Below the pieces are notes generated by a model. It was not told the origin of the DNA, did not search any database, and was given only the letters and a program-made list of their open reading frames with translations. Made by a program: the position numbers and the translations under genes. 49,909 nt of DNA from Pseudomonadota bacterium. Lineage in GTDB: Bacteria; Pseudomonadota; Alphaproteobacteria; Acetobacterales; Acetobacteraceae. Of the stretch, positions 41,702 through 49,909 are shown one piece after another. The first letter of the stretch is position 1, and every line of letters starts with the position of its first letter. The stretch is taken from contig JAFEFW010000640.1 in the NCBI GenBank assembly GCA_018240405.1, positions 1 to 49,909 of the forward strand, given 5' to 3'.

Positions 41702-43894
41702 TCAGCCTTGCCCGGCGATGCCATCCAGCAACGGCCGCAGCACCGCATCATCCGGCCGCCACTTGCCGACGGAGCTGCTGTAGAGCGGCTGGCGCACTTG
41801 CGCGACGCTGGCGGTGCGAACGGCTCGTTGCGTCCGGTGGAACGCCAGGCAGGCATCATCCCAGGGCAGGCCACAGAACTCCAGCAGCCGCCGGATCATG
41901 CCTTCCAGGTCGGCGACGACCTCCTCATACCGCACGTCCAGCATGACCCCGGGCGGCAGCGCGGCGCGCCAATGGGCCATCGTGTCAAGGTAGTCGTGGT
42001 AGTAACGACCCAACTCCCCCAGGTCGTAGGTGAAGTTCAGTTCATCGCCGAACAGTTTGGAGAAACAGGACAGGCAGGTGTCTACCGGGTCGCGGCAGGT
42101 GTGGATGATCTTCGCCCGCGGCAGCGCCAGATGGATCAGGCCGGCGAGCCGGAAGTTTCCCGGCATTTTGTCGGTGACACGGGTTCTCCCCGGGGTCAGC
42201 GGCGGCAGCAGATCGAGATACGACCGCCCGAGCCGCTGCATCGTCGTCGGGTCAAGCGACAGCACGGCGTCCGGTTCAGCATCGCCGGTGTTCGCCGGAA
42301 CCGCCTGCAGGATTTGCTGCAGACTCTGCCCGAAGTCCTTCCGTTCGCCACCGGCAATGACCTGGTGGTGACTGGCAAGGATCTGCTCGATCAGCGTGGA
42401 GCCCGAACGGGGCATGCCAAGAATGAAAATCGGCACCTCGGACGGTTCACCCCAGCCGGCAAGGTGGCTGATCATTGCCGGCGAAAAGATTGCACGGACC
42501 TGCGCGCTGGAGGCGAAAGCGGCACGCTCATCGTAGGTGACGGTGCGTCGCTTGCGGGCATTGCCTTCCAGCAGGCAATCAAACGCGTTCGCTTTCTCGC
42601 CAATGTCGTCGTAGGCCTTGCCGAGGGCGAACAGCCGGGTCATGGCTTCCGTCTCTGTCATGCCTTCGGGATCGAGCGCTTCCAGCGTCGCCAGGCGCGG
42701 GTCGTTCCGCCGGAGTTTCGTGACATTGAACAGGCTCAGGTACAGCCCGGGCCGGTGCGGCGCCAGCTCCAGCGCTGTCTGGAAGGCGGCCTTCGCACCA
42801 TTGATGTCGCCGAGCTGTTCGCGCGTGCGCCCGACGCCCTGCCAGGCACCGGGCATACTTGGCTCCAGCTCCGTCGCACGCTCCAGGTGCTTTAAGGCTT
42901 CGTCTTCCCGGTTCAGTGCCAGGAGCGCGTGGCCAAGGCCGACGAGAGCGCGTGGATGGTCCGGATCCACCGCCAGTGCCCGGTCGAACAGCGTCGCGGC
43001 TTCCCGCTCACGCCGTTGCACCGCCAGCACGGCCGCGAGTCCGAGAAGAGCGTCAATCCGTTCCGGCTCCACATCGGCAATGCGCCGGAAATCGTGTTCG
43101 GCCTCTTCGATCCGGTCCAGCAGCACCAGGACATCGGCGCGGCGGCATTGGACCTCTATCGAGTCGGGCGCCAAGGCCAGTGCCTTGTCGAGATGTTCCA
43201 ACGCGGCCTCGGCGCGCAGCATCAGCAGCAGGCTGCTGCCGAGGCCAAGATGCGCTTCCATGTAATCGGGGTCGACGTCCAGCGCGGCCTGGAAGGCCAC
43301 GTAGGCGTCGTCGTGCCGGCCGAGCCGCTGCAGCGTCGCGCCCAGGCCGTATTGCGCCTCGGCAAAGTCGGGGTCGAAGCCGATCGCGGCGCGGTAGAAT
43401 GTGGCGGCCTCGTCGAAACGCTGCAGCGCTTGCAGTACCGTCGCAGCTGCGTAATGGCCCTCTGGTTGTTCCGGTTGCAGTGTGATCACGCGCTGAAAGC
43501 AAGAGAGCGCATCTTCAAGCCGCCCGGCCTCGCGATAGGCTTCGGCCAGACCATATTGGGCATCCGCCATCGCCGGATCGGCGGCGACGGCGGCCTCGTG
43601 CGCGATAATGGCGTCTGCCAGCCGACCCTGGGCTTGCAGGGCCGCACCGAGGTTGGCATGAGCGGCGGCGCAGGTGGGATCGCGCTCCAGCGCGTTGCGC
43701 AGGAGCCCGATTGCGTCCTCCAGGCGGTTTTGCTGCAGGCAGAGCACCCCGAAATGCAGCAGCGTATCCAGATGTACTGGGTCAGCCCTTAACAGAGCCT
43801 CATACTCATGTGCGGCTTCGGACAGGCGTCCTTGCTGGTGCAGGGCTTTGGCGGCGGCGAAGGGCGTCCAATCGGCAGTCGGTTGCGTGCGCAT
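41702..43894 (-). CDS. TPR-repeat protein with C-terminal sulfotransferase domain
   Basis: 730 residues. Residues about 15-400 are at least ten TPR units (for example CAAAHANLGAALQAQGRLADAI and ALVGLGHALLALNREDEALK). The C-terminal 245 residues are a Sulfotransfer_3 domain: the PAPS phosphosulfate loop GMPRSGST at 493-500, DKMPGNFRLAGLIHLALP, and KIIHTCRDPVDTCLSCFSK with the 3'-phosphate-binding region, ending in GKWRPDD. Such fusions are common in proteobacteria and are thought to sulfate glycans or small molecules; the acceptor is unknown. No signal peptide. It stands alone. Confidence 0.9.
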   Translation of the reverse strand: MRTQPTADWTPFAAAKALHQQGRLSEAAHEYEALLRADPVHLDTLLHFGVLCLQQNRLEDAIGLLRNALERDPTCAAAHANLGAALQAQGRLADAIIAHEAAVAADPAMADAQYGLAEAYREAGRLEDALSCFQRVITLQPEQPEGHYAAATVLQALQRFDEAATFYRAAIGFDPDFAEAQYGLGATLQRLGRHDDAYVAFQAALDVDPDYMEAHLGLGSSLLLMLRAEAALEHLDKALALAPDSIEVQCRRADVLVLLDRIEEAEHDFRRIADVEPERIDALLGLAAVLAVQRREREAATLFDRALAVDPDHPRALVGLGHALLALNREDEALKHLERATELEPSMPGAWQGVGRTREQLGDINGAKAAFQTALELAPHRPGLYLSLFNVTKLRRNDPRLATLEALDPEGMTETEAMTRLFALGKAYDDIGEKANAFDCLLEGNARKRRTVTYDERAAFASSAQVRAIFSPAMISHLAGWGEPSEVPIFILGMPRSGSTLIEQILASHHQVIAGGERKDFGQSLQQILQAVPANTGDAEPDAVLSLDPTTMQRLGRSYLDLLPPLTPGRTRVTDKMPGNFRLAGLIHLALPRAKIIHTCRDPVDTCLSCFSKLFGDELNFTYDLGELGRYYHDYLDTMAHWRAALPPGVMLDVRYEEVVADLEGMIRRLLEFCGLPWDDACLAFHRTQRAVRTASVAQVRQPLYSSSVGKWRPDDAVLRPLLDGIAGQG

Positions 43895-43960
43895 CGGTAC
43901 AGCTTACAGCGGCCGTGACCGCCCCAGCGATGATGTGCCGCTGCGCAGCATTCGGTGGCG

Positions 43961-44659
43961 TCAGGCCGCCCGGCGTCGCCGACGGAATGCGGTGATGCCA
44001 GCGAGGCCGGCTCCGATCACGGCTATGCTAGCAGGCTCCGGCAACGGGACGTCCGCTGGGGTGTACGTGTAGACGACGTGCACCTGGCCGCTGAATGCAG
44101 CCGAGGCCTGGAAGCTACAGCTGCCACTGAGACGGCAGGACCCTGAAAAGTTAAAGTTCTTGATCTTGGCGAACAGGCTTACATCGCCGATACCGATGAA
44201 GGGAGCGAGATCGAGGGCATCGGTCAGCGTCAGCGCAGGGAAGGCACCCGCGGCAAGCGTCAGCGCTTGCGGCGGCGGGCCGAAGCCGAACGGCACGACC
44301 GCGGAACCACTGCCTGACGTCTTGGCGTTTGCTGTTGTCCCTTCAACCGAGAAGTCGGCGGTCAGCGACGCGCTCGCACCCTCGCTGCCGGCGTTCACAA
44401 CCTCCGCCTGGCCCGACACCACGTAATTGACGACCGTGAGGTCTATTTGGGTCAGCGTGCCCAACGCGGCGTTAAACTGTGACAGCCCGGTAACGGCCGT
44501 TGAGCTCTCCGGCTGCGGGCCAAACAGTGTTGTTGAGATCGTCGACGGTGCAAAGGTGTCGGAGGTGAACGGCAGCGTCGCGGCGCTCGCGTCCACGGCG
44601 CCGCCGAACAGAAACCCGGCCGTCACGGCAGCGGCAAAATTGCGCGTTGCATCAACCAT
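43961..44659 (-). CDS. PEP-CTERM sorting-domain surface protein, second copy
   Basis: 232 residues. The N-terminal signal peptide ends near AVDASAATLP. The middle is a Thr/Ser/Phe-rich beta-type region with one disulfide-able pair (CRLSGSC) and FQASAAFSGQVHVVYTY. The C-terminus is a classic exosortase signal: PLPEPA, a hydrophobic helix (SIAVIGAGLAGITAF) and RRRRRAA. It should be exported and processed by an exosortase encoded elsewhere. The ribosome site GAGGGA lies in the loop of a 9-bp hairpin that touches the start codon (44659-44685). Confidence 0.85.
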   Translation of the reverse strand: MVDATRNFAAAVTAGFLFGGAVDASAATLPFTSDTFAPSTISTTLFGPQPESSTAVTGLSQFNAALGTLTQIDLTVVNYVVSGQAEVVNAGSEGASASLTADFSVEGTTANAKTSGSGSAVVPFGFGPPPQALTLAAGAFPALTLTDALDLAPFIGIGDVSLFAKIKNFNFSGSCRLSGSCSFQASAAFSGQVHVVYTYTPADVPLPEPASIAVIGAGLAGITAFRRRRRAA

Positions 44660-44685
44660 TTGGCATTTCCCTCACGAATGCCAAA
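44659..44685 (-). promoter_or_regulatory. Hairpin presenting the ribosome site of the PEP-CTERM gene
   Basis: Perfect 9-base inverted repeat TTTGGCATT (44659-44667) and AATGCCAAA (44677-44685) with a 9-base centre. In the leftward mRNA the loop is CGUGAGGGA, holding the Shine-Dalgarno GAGGGA, and the last stem base is the A of the start codon. It may tune translation, or as DNA be an operator between the two divergent genes. Confidence 0.5.
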
Positions 44686-44749
44686 ATCTACACAGCGCAA
44701 TGAATTTGTGCAAGACCGGCCCTCCAAACCTGGATTTCGGCTGCAACAC

Positions 44750-46171
44750 ATGGCACCAAAAGAACGTCCCTTGCGTCCGACGATTTCGCACCTGGCCTGG
44801 CCGTCGGCCATGAACGGCTTGGCCGCCGAGCTGATGGCGTTGCAGTACCAATTCGAACGCGCTGAATGGTGGCCGCAGGAGCGGCTGGCGGCGGCCCAGT
44901 TCCGGCAGCTCGGTGCGCTGGTGTCTCATGCCGCGGCGCAAGTGCCATTCTACCAGGACCGGCTTCGCCAGGCCGGCCTCGTACCGGATGGACCGGTTAC
45001 GCCGGAGGCCTGGGCCCGGCTGCCGATCCTCACCCGGCGTGACCTGCAGGCAAACCAGACGGCGCTCACGGCGCGGGCCTACCCGACTGACCACGGCCAA
45101 CTGACCTCGTCCGCCAGCGGCGGGTCCACCGGTGTACCGGTACGCGTGATCAAGACGGCGCTGGAGGCGCTGTTCTGGAACGCCAACCTGGTGCGGAAGG
45201 AACTCTGGCATCGCGACAAGCCGGAGGGTCACCTCGTGCTGATCCGCAGCGTTGCGGACGCTTTCTCGGCAGAGCAGCGCGCTGCTGCGCGCAGTCCCGC
45301 CGGCCTGCGTTTTCCCGACTGGGGCCCGCCTTGCGCGACCTTGTGGCAGACCGGTCCGGCCACGCTGATGGACGAAACCCTGCCGGTTGCGGAGCAAGCG
45401 GCAGGACTGGCGCGGCTCTGCCCCGATTACCTGCTGACGAAGCCGGCCAGTCTGCGTGTCCTCATCGCGCATTGCCGCCGCCACGGCCTGCGACTGCCGT
45501 CGCTGCGCCAGGTCTGGACACTGAGCGAGGTCGTTGACGACGACCTTCGTACAGCGTGCCAGCAGGTGCTGGGTGCGCCGATTGTCCATGACTACTCGGC
45601 CAACGAGGTCGGCTACATCGCGGTGCAATGTCCCGAGGCGGCGCATTTCCATGTCATGGCGGAGAGCGTGCTGGTCGAGGTGCTGGACGACACTGGCCGG
45701 CAATGCGCACCGGGCGAGACCGGGCGGGTGGTCCTGACGCCGCTGCAGAACTTCGCCATGCCGCTGCTGCGCTACGAGATCGGCGATGAGGCCGTGGTTG
45801 GCAGTCCCTGCGCCTGCGGCCGTGGGCTGCCGGTGCTGCAACAGATCATTGGCCGCACGCTGGACGTGCTGACGCTGCCCGATGGCAGCCAGCGCCGCGC
45901 GGAACTGCGGCACTACCGTCTGGCTCGTCTCACCGCAGTTACCGAATACCAGGTGGTGCAGCGCGCCCTTGATCGTATCGAGGTCCTGCTGGTGCTCAAC
46001 CGGCCGCTGACCGGGGATGAGGAAGCCGAGGTGCGCGCCCTGGCAGTGGCGGCGTTCGGCCCGGAGTTCACCATCGATATCCGGATCGTCGAGACAATCG
46101 CCCGAACGCCAGCGGGAAAGCTTCGGCCGTTCCTCTCCATGATCGATCCACCGCCGGAGGGAGGGGCCTGA
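44750..46171 (+). CDS. PaaK-like AMP-dependent CoA ligase (phenylacetate-CoA ligase family)
   Basis: 473 residues. Adenylate-forming marks: TSSASGGSTGVPV (nucleotide loop), PDYLLTKPASLRVL, HDYSANEVGYIAVQCPEAAHFHVMAESV, LLRYEIGDEA and RTPAGKLRPFLS with the C-terminal lysine. The general order and the absence of a longer core match PaaK-type ligases and related adenylating enzymes of polysaccharide loci. The acid substrate is unknown. The ATG at 44750 is used; in-frame ATG 44678 lies inside the divergent operator hairpin and ATG 44810 is a shorter option. First gene in a rightward run with the TPP enzyme. Confidence 0.85.
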   Translation: MAPKERPLRPTISHLAWPSAMNGLAAELMALQYQFERAEWWPQERLAAAQFRQLGALVSHAAAQVPFYQDRLRQAGLVPDGPVTPEAWARLPILTRRDLQANQTALTARAYPTDHGQLTSSASGGSTGVPVRVIKTALEALFWNANLVRKELWHRDKPEGHLVLIRSVADAFSAEQRAAARSPAGLRFPDWGPPCATLWQTGPATLMDETLPVAEQAAGLARLCPDYLLTKPASLRVLIAHCRRHGLRLPSLRQVWTLSEVVDDDLRTACQQVLGAPIVHDYSANEVGYIAVQCPEAAHFHVMAESVLVEVLDDTGRQCAPGETGRVVLTPLQNFAMPLLRYEIGDEAVVGSPCACGRGLPVLQQIIGRTLDVLTLPDGSQRRAELRHYRLARLTAVTEYQVVQRALDRIEVLLVLNRPLTGDEEAEVRALAVAAFGPEFTIDIRIVETIARTPAGKLRPFLSMIDPPPEGGA

Positions 46172-46243
46172 TCATGTGCCTGCGGTTCCCTCGCGCGCCG
46201 TGATCGCCCACACTCCGCCACAGGCTGACCACGAGGGACCGCC

Positions 46244-47890
46244 ATGCCGCGCCTGACGACCGCCGAGGCGGTGATCGAAACGCTGATCGCCCATGGCATC
46301 GACACGCTCTACGCACTGCCGGGCGTGCACAACGACCACCTGTTCGACGCTGCCTTCAAGGCGCAGGACCGGTTCCGCGTCCTCCATCCCCGCCACGAGC
46401 AAACTGCGGCCTACATGGCGCTCGGCGCCGCACTCGTAACGGGGAAGCCGCAGGCTTACGCGGTGGTGCCAGGGCCGGGCGTGCTGAATGCCTCTGCGGC
46501 GACCCTGCTGGCCAACGCGATGGGCGCGCCGGTGCTGGCGCTGGCGGGACAGATTCCGTCCTTCGCCATCGACCAGGGACACGGCCACCTGCACGAGATC
46601 CGCGACCAGGTCGGCCTGCTGCGCCACATCACCAAGTCCGCCGACCGTATCCGCTCACCGCAGGAGGCCTCGGCGAAGGTGGCGCAGGCGATCGATCTCG
46701 CGATGTCCGGCCGGCCCGGTGCGGTGGCGCTGGAATGCCCAATCGACATCTGGGGCCAGGCTGCCGAGACCACGCTGACCGCGCCAATCGGCACAACGCC
46801 GCCCTGTGCCGACCCCACCGCCATCGCTGCCGCCGCCGATCTGTTGCGGCAGGCGAAGCGGCCGCTGATCTGCGTCGGCGGCGGCGCACTGGGAGCCGGG
46901 CCGGAACTGCAGGCGATTGCCGAACTGCTGCACGCGCCGGTCTCGTCGTTCCGCCGGGGCAGGGGGGCAATCCCGACCACGCACAAGCTGGCGGTGTCGT
47001 TCACCGAGGGCCACGGCCTCTGGAAGACCGCCGACGCCGTGCTGGCCATCGGCACCCGCCTCTACTGGCAGCAGAGCAACTGGGGCGTGGACGACAACCT
47101 GAAGATCATCCGGCTCGACATCGACCCCGAGGAGATAACACGCTTCCGCCATCCCACCTGCGCCCTGCTGGGTGACGCCGCGGTGACACTGCGTGCGCTG
47201 CTGGCGGCGCTGCGAGCAAGCGGGCCGGCGCCATGGCAGCCAAATCCGGACCTGCCCGCGATCCGTGCCGCCTTCGCCGACCGTATGGCGCGGCAAGAAC
47301 CGGTGATGGGCTTCCTGCGTGCGATCAGAGCGGCGCTGCCCGATGACGGGCTGTTCGTCGAGGAAGTCACCCAGACCGGCTTCGGCGCGCGGCTTGGCCT
47401 GGAGGTGCGGGGACCGCGCACCTTCTTCTCGCCGGGCTACCAGGACTCCCTCGGTTGGGGCTATGGCGCGGCGCTCGGCGTGCAGGCCGCCGCGCCAGGG
47501 CGGAAGGTGGTGCTGGCCACCGGCGACGGCGGCTTCATGTTCCAGGCAGGTGAACTGGCGACGGCGGTCCGCCACAGGCTGCCGGTAGTCGCCGTGGTGT
47601 TCGACGACGGTGCCTTTGGCAATGTCCGCCGCATCCAGGCGCAGCAATACGGCAACCGCCTGATTGCCAGCGACCTCGCCAATCCGGATTTCGTAAAATT
47701 TGCAGAAAGCTTTGGTGTCGCGGCGTTCAAGGCCAGTTCGCCGGAGGCGCTGGAAGACGTGCTGCGCCGAGCGTTCGCGTTGAACGCGCCGGCGCTGGTG
47801 CATGTGCCGGTGGGCGAAATGCCCAGCCCGTGGGATATGATCCTGCTGCCACGGGTGCGCGGTCCGGCCGGGCGGCCGCCGCTGCCTTGA
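46244..47890 (+). CDS. Thiamine-pyrophosphate-dependent enzyme (acetolactate synthase large-subunit family)
   Basis: 548 residues with the three POX-type domains. E52 (RHEQTAAYMA) is the glutamate that activates the cofactor; the N-terminal domain ends near residue 170, the central FAD/regulatory-type domain runs to about 340, and the C-terminal TPP domain has GDGGFMFQAGEL (from G427) and VVFDDGAFGNVRRI. At the usual Mg-binding asparagine the sequence reads D (D454 or D455). These enzymes decarboxylate 2-oxo acids or carry aldehydes; acetolactate synthase proper is unlikely because no small subunit or ilv genes are near. The two following hydrolases may act in the same pathway. Confidence 0.88.
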   Translation: MPRLTTAEAVIETLIAHGIDTLYALPGVHNDHLFDAAFKAQDRFRVLHPRHEQTAAYMALGAALVTGKPQAYAVVPGPGVLNASAATLLANAMGAPVLALAGQIPSFAIDQGHGHLHEIRDQVGLLRHITKSADRIRSPQEASAKVAQAIDLAMSGRPGAVALECPIDIWGQAAETTLTAPIGTTPPCADPTAIAAAADLLRQAKRPLICVGGGALGAGPELQAIAELLHAPVSSFRRGRGAIPTTHKLAVSFTEGHGLWKTADAVLAIGTRLYWQQSNWGVDDNLKIIRLDIDPEEITRFRHPTCALLGDAAVTLRALLAALRASGPAPWQPNPDLPAIRAAFADRMARQEPVMGFLRAIRAALPDDGLFVEEVTQTGFGARLGLEVRGPRTFFSPGYQDSLGWGYGAALGVQAAAPGRKVVLATGDGGFMFQAGELATAVRHRLPVVAVVFDDGAFGNVRRIQAQQYGNRLIASDLANPDFVKFAESFGVAAFKASSPEALEDVLRRAFALNAPALVHVPVGEMPSPWDMILLPRVRGPAGRPPLP

Positions 47891-47907
47891 GACTGGGAGG
47901 TCGATCG

Positions 47908-48768
47908 ATGCGCCGTTTCTGTGCCGCTCTCGCCGTGCTGGCCGCGTTGGCGGGGTCGCCCGCCCACGCCCAGCAATGGATGACCCTGCCGCCGACGCCA
48001 ACACTGCCGGCGACCGCGCAGAGCGGGGTTGCGCCGGTGAACGGCATCAAGATCTGGTATGCCGTGTTCGGCCAAGGGGATTCGGCGCGCGAACCGGTGA
48101 TCCTGCTGCATGGCGGCCTCGCCAACAGCAACTACTGGGGCAATCAGGTCAAGGCGTTGCAGGACAAGTACCAGGTCATCGTCATGGACAGCCGGGGTCA
48201 TGGCCGCAGCACCCGCGACGCCAAGCCCTACGGCTATGACCTGATGGCGTCGGACGTCATCGGCCTGATGGACTTCCTAAAGGTTCCCAAGGCAACCATC
48301 GTCGGCTGGAGCGACGGCGCGATCATCGGCCTCGATCTGGCGATGAAACATCCGAACCGGGTGAGCAAGCTGTTTGCCTTCGCCGCCAATTCCGACCCCA
48401 GCGGGGTGGCAGATATCTCCAAGAGCAAGGTGTTCAACGACTTCATTGCGCGGGCGGAGAAGGAGTACCGCGAGTTATCGCCGACGCCGGACGGCTACAA
48501 GGCGTTCCTGGGGCAGATCGAAAAGATGTGGGCCTCGCAGCCGCACTGGACGGCGAAGGATCTGGGGAAGATCCGCGTGCCGACCTGGATCGTTGACGGT
48601 GACCACGACGAGGCGATCAAGCGGCCGAATACCGAGTTCATGGCGGCGAAGATCCCGAATGCCGGCCTGCTGCTGCAGCCCGAGGTCAGCCATTTCTCCT
48701 TCATCCAGGATCCGGAACAGTTCAACGACGACGTGCTGCATTTCCTGCGGCATGTGAAAGGAAACTAG
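47908..48768 (+). CDS. Exported alpha/beta-hydrolase
   Basis: 286 residues. GGGAGG lies 8 bases ahead of the ATG at 47908. A signal peptide ends at AHA-QQ (residues 20-22). The hydrolase fold shows the oxyanion loop LLHGGLANSNYWG, nucleophile S135 in VGWSDGA, acid residue in VDGDHDEA and base histidine in VSHFSF. The family acts on esters and lactones; the substrate is unknown. Starts 17 bases after the TPP gene stop and ends two bases before the next gene. Confidence 0.88.
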   Translation: MRRFCAALAVLAALAGSPAHAQQWMTLPPTPTLPATAQSGVAPVNGIKIWYAVFGQGDSAREPVILLHGGLANSNYWGNQVKALQDKYQVIVMDSRGHGRSTRDAKPYGYDLMASDVIGLMDFLKVPKATIVGWSDGAIIGLDLAMKHPNRVSKLFAFAANSDPSGVADISKSKVFNDFIARAEKEYRELSPTPDGYKAFLGQIEKMWASQPHWTAKDLGKIRVPTWIVDGDHDEAIKRPNTEFMAAKIPNAGLLLQPEVSHFSFIQDPEQFNDDVLHFLRHVKGN

Positions 48769-48770
48769 CC

Positions 48771-49739
48771 ATGGTCGCCGTGCAGCACCGCTTCGTCGAA
48801 ACCAACGGTATCCGCATGCACTATGTGGAGAAGGGCGCCGGGCCGCTGATCATACTGTGCCACGGCTTCCCGGAATCCTGGTACTCCTGGCGCCATCAGA
48901 TCGAGGCACTTGCCGCCGCCGGCTATCGCGTCGTCGCGCCGGACATGCGCGGCTACGGCCAGACCGAGGCGCCGGAGGCGATCGACCAGTATTCGATTTT
49001 TCATCTCGTCGGCGACATGGTCGGCCTGCTCGATGCCCTCGGTGCCGAAACCGCGGTGATCGCCGGCCATGACTGGGGCGCGCCGGTCGCCTGGCACGCC
49101 GCCCTGCTGCGGCCGGACCGGTTCAGGGCGGTCATCGGATTGAGCGTGCCGTATCGCCCGCGCGGTCCCAACCGCCCGGTGATGCCACGCACCGACAGCG
49201 CCGTGTTCTACCAACTCTATTTCCAGGAACCCGGCGTCGCCGAGGCGGAGCTGCAGGCGGATGTGCGTGCCTCGATCCGCGACATCCTGCTGCGTATTTC
49301 CGGCGATGTGCCGCCGGCCGAGGGTCCGGAAGGCTTCGCCATGGTGCCGCTGGCGACCGGCCTGCGCGGCCGGATGGCGCAGTTCGCGTCGACACCGCTG
49401 CCGGCATGGCTGAGCGACACGGATCTTGGCTTCTATGTCGGCGAATTTGAGCGGGCCGGCTTCCGCGGCGGATTGAACTGGTACCGCAATATCATGCGCA
49501 ACTGGGAGCTGATGGCGCCATTTGTTGGCGCCAAGGTGAGCGTGCCGGCACTCTATGTTGCCGGCGATCGTGACCTGGTGCTGCGCTTTCCGGGCGCGCA
49601 GGAACTTGTGGGACGGCTTGAGCAGTTTGTGCCGTCGCTGCGCGGCAAGGTGGTCCTGCCCGGCTGCGGCCATTGGACGCAGCAGGAACGCCCCGCCGAG
49701 GTCAATCAGGCAATGCTGGACTTCCTGCGGGGGCTGTGA
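48771..49739 (+). CDS. Epoxide-hydrolase-type alpha/beta-hydrolase
   Basis: 322 residues. Family marks: oxyanion HGFPESWYSWRHQ (31-43), nucleophile D101 in GHDWGAPVAW, a cap domain with the tyrosines usual for epoxide ring opening (YFQEPGVAEAEL and LNWYRNIMRNW), acid D in VAGDRDLVL and base H in PGCGHWTQQE. The full set of Asp nucleophile, two cap tyrosines and Asp-His is that of soluble epoxide hydrolases, which open epoxides to diols. Cotranscribed with the exported hydrolase (2-base gap). Confidence 0.9.
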   Translation: MVAVQHRFVETNGIRMHYVEKGAGPLIILCHGFPESWYSWRHQIEALAAAGYRVVAPDMRGYGQTEAPEAIDQYSIFHLVGDMVGLLDALGAETAVIAGHDWGAPVAWHAALLRPDRFRAVIGLSVPYRPRGPNRPVMPRTDSAVFYQLYFQEPGVAEAELQADVRASIRDILLRISGDVPPAEGPEGFAMVPLATGLRGRMAQFASTPLPAWLSDTDLGFYVGEFERAGFRGGLNWYRNIMRNWELMAPFVGAKVSVPALYVAGDRDLVLRFPGAQELVGRLEQFVPSLRGKVVLPGCGHWTQQERPAEVNQAMLDFLRGL

Positions 49740-49909
49740 TCAGCCGCCGCTGATCGCGGTCATGATGAACACCTCGGCGCCCTGGTGCAGCCGGGTGCGT
49801 AATGTTGCACGCTCGCCGTCGACGAAGATGCTGATGTGCCGGCGTATAGCGGGCGAGGAGTCGCAAAGCCGGTCGCGCATACCCGGCCAGTTGGCGTCGA
49901 GTACCGCCA
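49740..49909 (-). CDS. MoaD/ThiS-family ubiquitin-like protein, C-terminal part (cut by window edge)
   Basis: On the minus strand 56 codons are open to the window edge and end at a TGA whose last base is 49740. The product ends IFVDGERATLRTRLHQGAEVFIMTAISGG (central strand IFVDGE, then the hairpin, then GAEVFI and the free AISGG end), the fold and diglycine tail of sulfur-carrier proteins. Such proteins carry a C-terminal thiocarboxylate for molybdopterin or thiamine synthesis. The partner genes are outside the window. It converges on the epoxide hydrolase gene, overlapping none of it. Confidence 0.75.
   Translation of the reverse strand, partial: AVLDANWPGMRDRLCDSSPAIRRHISIFVDGERATLRTRLHQGAEVFIMTAISGG

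Noticed and set aside
44662-44684. Possible sigma-54 promoter (TGGCA...TGCC) at the PEP-CTERM gene
   Set aside because: The GG and GC elements are too far apart for -24/-12 spacing; the sequence is better explained as an inverted repeat.

Overview
The window is high-GC, gene-dense bacterial DNA with the hallmarks of an alphaproteobacterium, most likely of the Rhodospirillales/Acetobacteraceae (an inference from gene content, not from any search). The reasons are a Rhodospirillum-type three-gene proton-pumping transhydrogenase (pntAA-pntAB-pntB), a C4-pathway 5-aminolevulinate synthase, a ccmF-ccmG-ccmH-ccmI run, an exact EcfG-type (general stress response) promoter, and an FNR/FixK box in front of hemA. 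No rRNA, tRNA, CRISPR array, prophage or intact insertion sequence was seen.

Layout. 1-8 kb: the start of an acyl-CoA ligase cut by the window edge, a pirin, the YcjX/YcjF pair, a hybrid histidine kinase, a poorly coding and partly decayed stretch (5.95-7.1 kb), and an SDR. 8-10.3 kb: a PAP2 membrane protein divergent from a PEP-CTERM surface protein, then a VapC/AbrB-type toxin-antitoxin pair. 10.5-13.5 kb: the transhydrogenase operon. 13.7-14.6 kb: a GxxExxY nuclease-fold gene beside nested inverted repeats. 14.7-21.2 kb: a flavin monooxygenase, two small envelope proteins, GDP-heptose synthesis genes (HddA kinase and an HddC-GmhB fusion) and a GT39-like membrane glycosyltransferase. 21.6-25.2 kb: a CorC/HlyC-type transporter, DUF3429, a coiled-coil protein and a KDG kinase.

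25.3-27.5 kb is the most unusual part: a STAS protein, a GPP34 (GOLPH3-like) protein and a secretion-signal-free protein built of seven short DPAPxSxxxGWxxL repeats, the last preceded by an exact EcfG promoter. A second GPP34 paralogue lies divergent from dnaE at 40.9 kb. 27.9-29.2 kb holds small regulators (BolA, Lrp/AsnC, ribbon-helix-helix). 29.3-35.1 kb joins cytochrome c maturation (ccmFGHI) and heme synthesis (hemA); between them is a 195-bp element made almost wholly of hairpins. 35.4-37 kb: DUF2889, a 34-bp perfect tandem duplication, and a small membrane protein plus TspO. 37.3-40.8 kb: dnaE. 41.7-49.9 kb: a TPR-sulfotransferase, a second PEP-CTERM protein, and a rightward run of a PaaK-like ligase, a TPP enzyme and two alpha/beta hydrolases, ending in a partial MoaD/ThiS-family gene on the other strand.

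The genes fit a respiring, stress-responsive envelope-rich bacterium: heme and cytochrome c assembly, NADPH supply by transhydrogenase, heptose for surface glycans, PEP-CTERM surface proteins, and a stress-linked GPP34 module whose role is not known to me.
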